From Progne subis subis (lineage: Eukaryota; Chordata; Aves; Passeriformes; Hirundinidae), in assembly GCA_022316685.1 (NCBI GenBank), contig JAKJHU010000026.1, forward strand, positions 744,001 to 808,000: a stretch of 64,000 bases of DNA, read 5' to 3'. Shown in pieces: positions 61,162-64,000 of this stretch (position 1 is the first letter of the stretch; the number at the start of each line of letters is the position of its first letter). The notes below the pieces were generated by a model. That model was not told where the DNA came from. It was given only the letters and a program-made list of their open reading frames with translations, and did not search any database. The position numbers and the translations under genes are program-made.

Positions 61162-62957
61162 GAAGTAAATCACGAGGTGAGCCCACATGGTCCATGCTGG
61201 CCTCCCTGATGCCAGGGAAACATCTTCAAAGTCTTGAAACCTAAGAAGCAAAACTTACTACTACGATGAGCTATATAGACTAAATGGTCTAATGCTACTC
61301 CTCACATCTTTTCTGATGCCCTGCTTCTATCTGGGATCAATATTTAACGCTTCTGCAAAAGTGAAAGAAACAAACACTGTTTATTTGACTAGTTATGGAT
61401 GGAAACAAGGGGGAACTTTTGACCTTTGCTGGCAATCGCTAAATCCAGGGATCTTTCATGGTTTCATGGTTTGATTCCTCTATCTTATCATCAACAAACA
61501 CCATTAACATAACATGAGCAAATCTAATGTTTTCAATGGTATAGAAGCTTCGGGCTATCTCTTGCTATTTGCATTTGATTAGCTCACTGAACAGTGAGAT
61601 GAGTACAGAAGATGTACAGTGAGTACAGAAGATGCACATCACAAACATCTGTATAGCTTCTGAAAGACATAAATTCCAATACCGGCCACATTAATAAGAT
61701 CTCTTAATCCAGTGTGTGGCAGCCCAACCTGATACCCTTGGATAGAAATGTTAATTTGGATTTCAGCAGAAAGTATCATGTCATAGGTTACTGTTACTCC
61801 AGGGTACCAGTTCAGTATTCGTATTAACTTGCAAGGTGTTCACTACTATGGTAAGCCTGGCTCTGTGGTGACAGGGTACCTGGAAACAACTGCACATTCA
61901 GGAAGGAATGTAAGTAACTGATTCAAAACAGCCTTGAAATTGTAACTTTTTTCAGTAAAATTCTAATGGAATTGAGAAATTAGTGTGTGGTGAAAGTAAC
62001 GGTTTCCTGGGTTGGTCCAAATTACGAAAATCTGTACATGTTTCCTAAACCCATCTTTTCCAGAACAGTAGATCCTGAACTATATCATTAGTACAGACCT
62101 GTCTTTCCAATAACCTTGTATTTAGGTGCTTTCCCCAGTCCAGCTACCAGTTATTAGGGTGTGTGATGTTTAAGGAGATGGTCTCCACTATATCTTAGAC
62201 TTTCAGATATACAAAAAGAAATCTTGAAAAAAAAATCTGGAAATCTTGTGTAAGGTAAGAAAATTATACTGAAAGCTTTGGGTTTTACCAATGAAGCTAC
62301 AGTATACTACTGTCAGAAAGAAGGGAAAAAAGACTATTAGTGTTGTTGCTAGTTTTATTTTTTGTTTATTAAGCTACAAGAAAATGTAAATCAAAATAAT
62401 AGGTGCAATAATACCAATAAGAGTAAGGGCTAAAATTATTTCTGTACCACTGTAAATCTTAGTTTAGAGCCAACACAATTCAATACTTAAGAAGTGACAG
62501 GAAAAAAATAGTGTGAGGTTCATATTCTATAAAAAGCATTTTTGAGGAAGAGGTTTGATACTCTGCTCTAAAAGTAATTTTGATACCCGTGCACTCTGGA
62601 GTCCAATGCTAAACTTAGGAATATAAGCTCATATTGCAAATATGAAATTGCACTAAATAATTTTATTTCTTTGAAAAAAAAAAATCTTGATTTCACTATC
62701 TATAACTTGTGTCTTCATTTTTAATTCATGGGATATGTTGTATATTTAATATTTCCCATAAAAACATTTGGTTTATTAATTTTTTCTCTTCCCCATTAAA
62801 GAACCAGTTACAGGTAAAATAGTAAATGGCAGAGGGGTGGTAAATGTCATGAAATGTATGGAATATCTGGGAAGAATAACTAAAAAGGCTTTAAGCCAAA
62901 AATTTGAAACAAAAATAAAGATTGTTGAACAGATTTGTGAACTCAATAGTGGCATTG
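61162..62957. other. Unique non-coding sequence
   Basis: No gene or mobile element recognised. A tandem duplication of about 20 bases (GAGTACAGAAGATG units) lies at about 61599-61636. Confidence 0.5.
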
Positions 62958-63075
62958 ACAAACACAGATTCATAAAATATCCTATGTTGTATGGCACTTA
63001 AAAGGACCATTGACTCCAGCTCCTGGACTGGCGCAGGACAATGCCAAGAATCACAGATCCTGTGCCTGACAAAGA
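62958..63075 (-). mobile_element. CR1-like LINE 3' fragment (old)
   Basis: The run AAACACAGATTCATAAAATATCC, then GGACCATTGACTCCAGCTCC, then CGCAGGACAATGCCAAGAATC resembles the reverse 3' end of an older avian CR1 subfamily (GATCATCGAGTCCAGCTCC type). Similarity is lost after about 120 bases. The call is tentative because it rests on short words. Confidence 0.5.
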
Positions 63076-64000
63076 TGGTTTCAGAAATGAATGAGCAGGT
63101 TTCTTTCTGTGAAGCTTTTGGGAAAAAAAATTATAAAATGTGAGATAACTAGATCTGTAATTTAAAAAACTATTGCAAAACTGGGCTATTCTTCCAAGGA
63201 AGCACTGTAAAATTGTACCTACCAGCTTTCACTATTCAGTTGCTAACCTACTGGCACATTTTTCTTACTGTCTGGGAGATGATCAATATTATATAAAGCT
63301 ATTGCTTTCCAGTTTAGAAAAGCAATGAACTCTCCTTACCCTTAGTAATTTAACTAATTTAATCTCAAATACTTCTTTCTTTTCCTCACATAGGTTCCTT
63401 TAAGGTAAATGAATTCACAAATCCAGGGAGACACATTTAGAAGTCTCAGAAAAGATGAAACTGTCTACCACTTGAAAAACTGTTCTCCACAAATTTTTGA
63501 GACAGGGCCTTTCAGGAACAAATTTTATGATGTAAAAATATCTTTTGCAGCTTGTTGACTTAGAGCATGTCTAGAGTAAAAAGGAATTCTATTCCTCCTA
63601 AATCATTCAGGATTTATGATGCAGCTCTGATTTTCCCAAGAGAATTTTACAGTTTATTTTATTACAGCAAAGGGGGATTCTAAAAGAAATAGAATTTAAT
63701 TGGAAATATTTCTTAGAGTTGGGAAAATTACCAGCAGAATGTCTAGAAAGGAATTTCTTCTTTCCCCCAACTTTTGTTGATACATGGATTAATTAAAAAT
63801 AGAATATGCAGAGATGATTTAGCTATTTGTTCATATATGTTTTCAAGTCTTAATAACAACCCAATTCCCAATAGACTAAATAGGAAGAATCCTGAGCACG
63901 TAGTTTCCATTGAAATCCATTTCAATGGATTAAAATCCATTTTCAGATTCTAGGGACTTTGTCTATATCTTTGCCAGGAATCACAAATCATAAATATTTA
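63076..64000. other. Unique non-coding sequence
   Basis: Nothing recognised. A local direct and inverted repetition of AATCCATTTCAATGGATTAA lies near 63914-63934 and is palindromic in part (ATCCATTTCAATGGAT). Confidence 0.5.

Noticed and set aside
1..64000. CRISPR arrays, operons, bacterial promoters or ribosome-binding sites, tRNA or rRNA genes
   Set aside because: No regularly spaced repeats, no tRNA-like cloverleaf noticed by eye, and the repeat content is vertebrate. A covariance-model scan was not possible.

Overview
The window looks like nuclear DNA from a bird, possibly a passerine. It is AT-rich and CpG-poor, contains no recognisable protein-coding gene, and reads as intergenic or deep-intronic sequence. 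The bird assignment rests on its repeats. There are several 5'-truncated CR1 LINE 3' ends with the usual ATTCTRTG-type terminus, and many avian-type endogenous retrovirus (ERV) LTRs. I see no SINE, DNA transposon or gene-bearing provirus. I matched repeats by eye from knowledge of avian repeats and by comparing copies within the window; no database search was possible.

Layout. 1-3134: unique AT-rich sequence. 3135-5542: two minus-strand ERVL-like LTRs. The second is split by a 696-bp solo LTR with a perfect 6-bp target-site duplication (TSD) and adjoins a CpG-rich block. 5543-12582: mostly unique, with CR1 fragments at 6205 and 8126 and a possible exon at 9781-9949. 12583-14802: an alpharetrovirus-like LTR, then a 1.77-kb LTR-like element with a perfect 5-bp TSD. 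16461-17095: an ERV LTR. 21143-21843: the sister of the 696-bp LTR, in the opposite orientation. 22410-23130: an LTR followed by CR1. About 25500-26190: an LTR still attached to a tRNA-Lys-type primer-binding site. 26230-38080: unique sequence with homopolymers, a long pyrimidine tract and a curious CpG-retaining ORF near 33850. 38085-38642: an LTR interrupted by CR1. 42245-44116: a second long LTR-like element, split by a 331-bp solo LTR with a perfect 6-bp TSD. 48296-49289: a CR1 stub and the inverted sister of the 331-bp LTR. 52406-52701: a compact LTR with TATA box and poly(A) signal. 58817-61156: a third long LTR-like element, inverted, with a perfect 5-bp TSD. The rest is unique sequence.

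The best-supported story is insertion order. At least three nested events can be read directly from the sequence, two with exact TSDs. The most unusual structure is in the long LTR-like family, whose copies have grown G/T-rich tracts at two different places on the same element strand. I found no evidence for a new functional system. The few open frames that are not clearly repeat-derived are reported as weak candidates.
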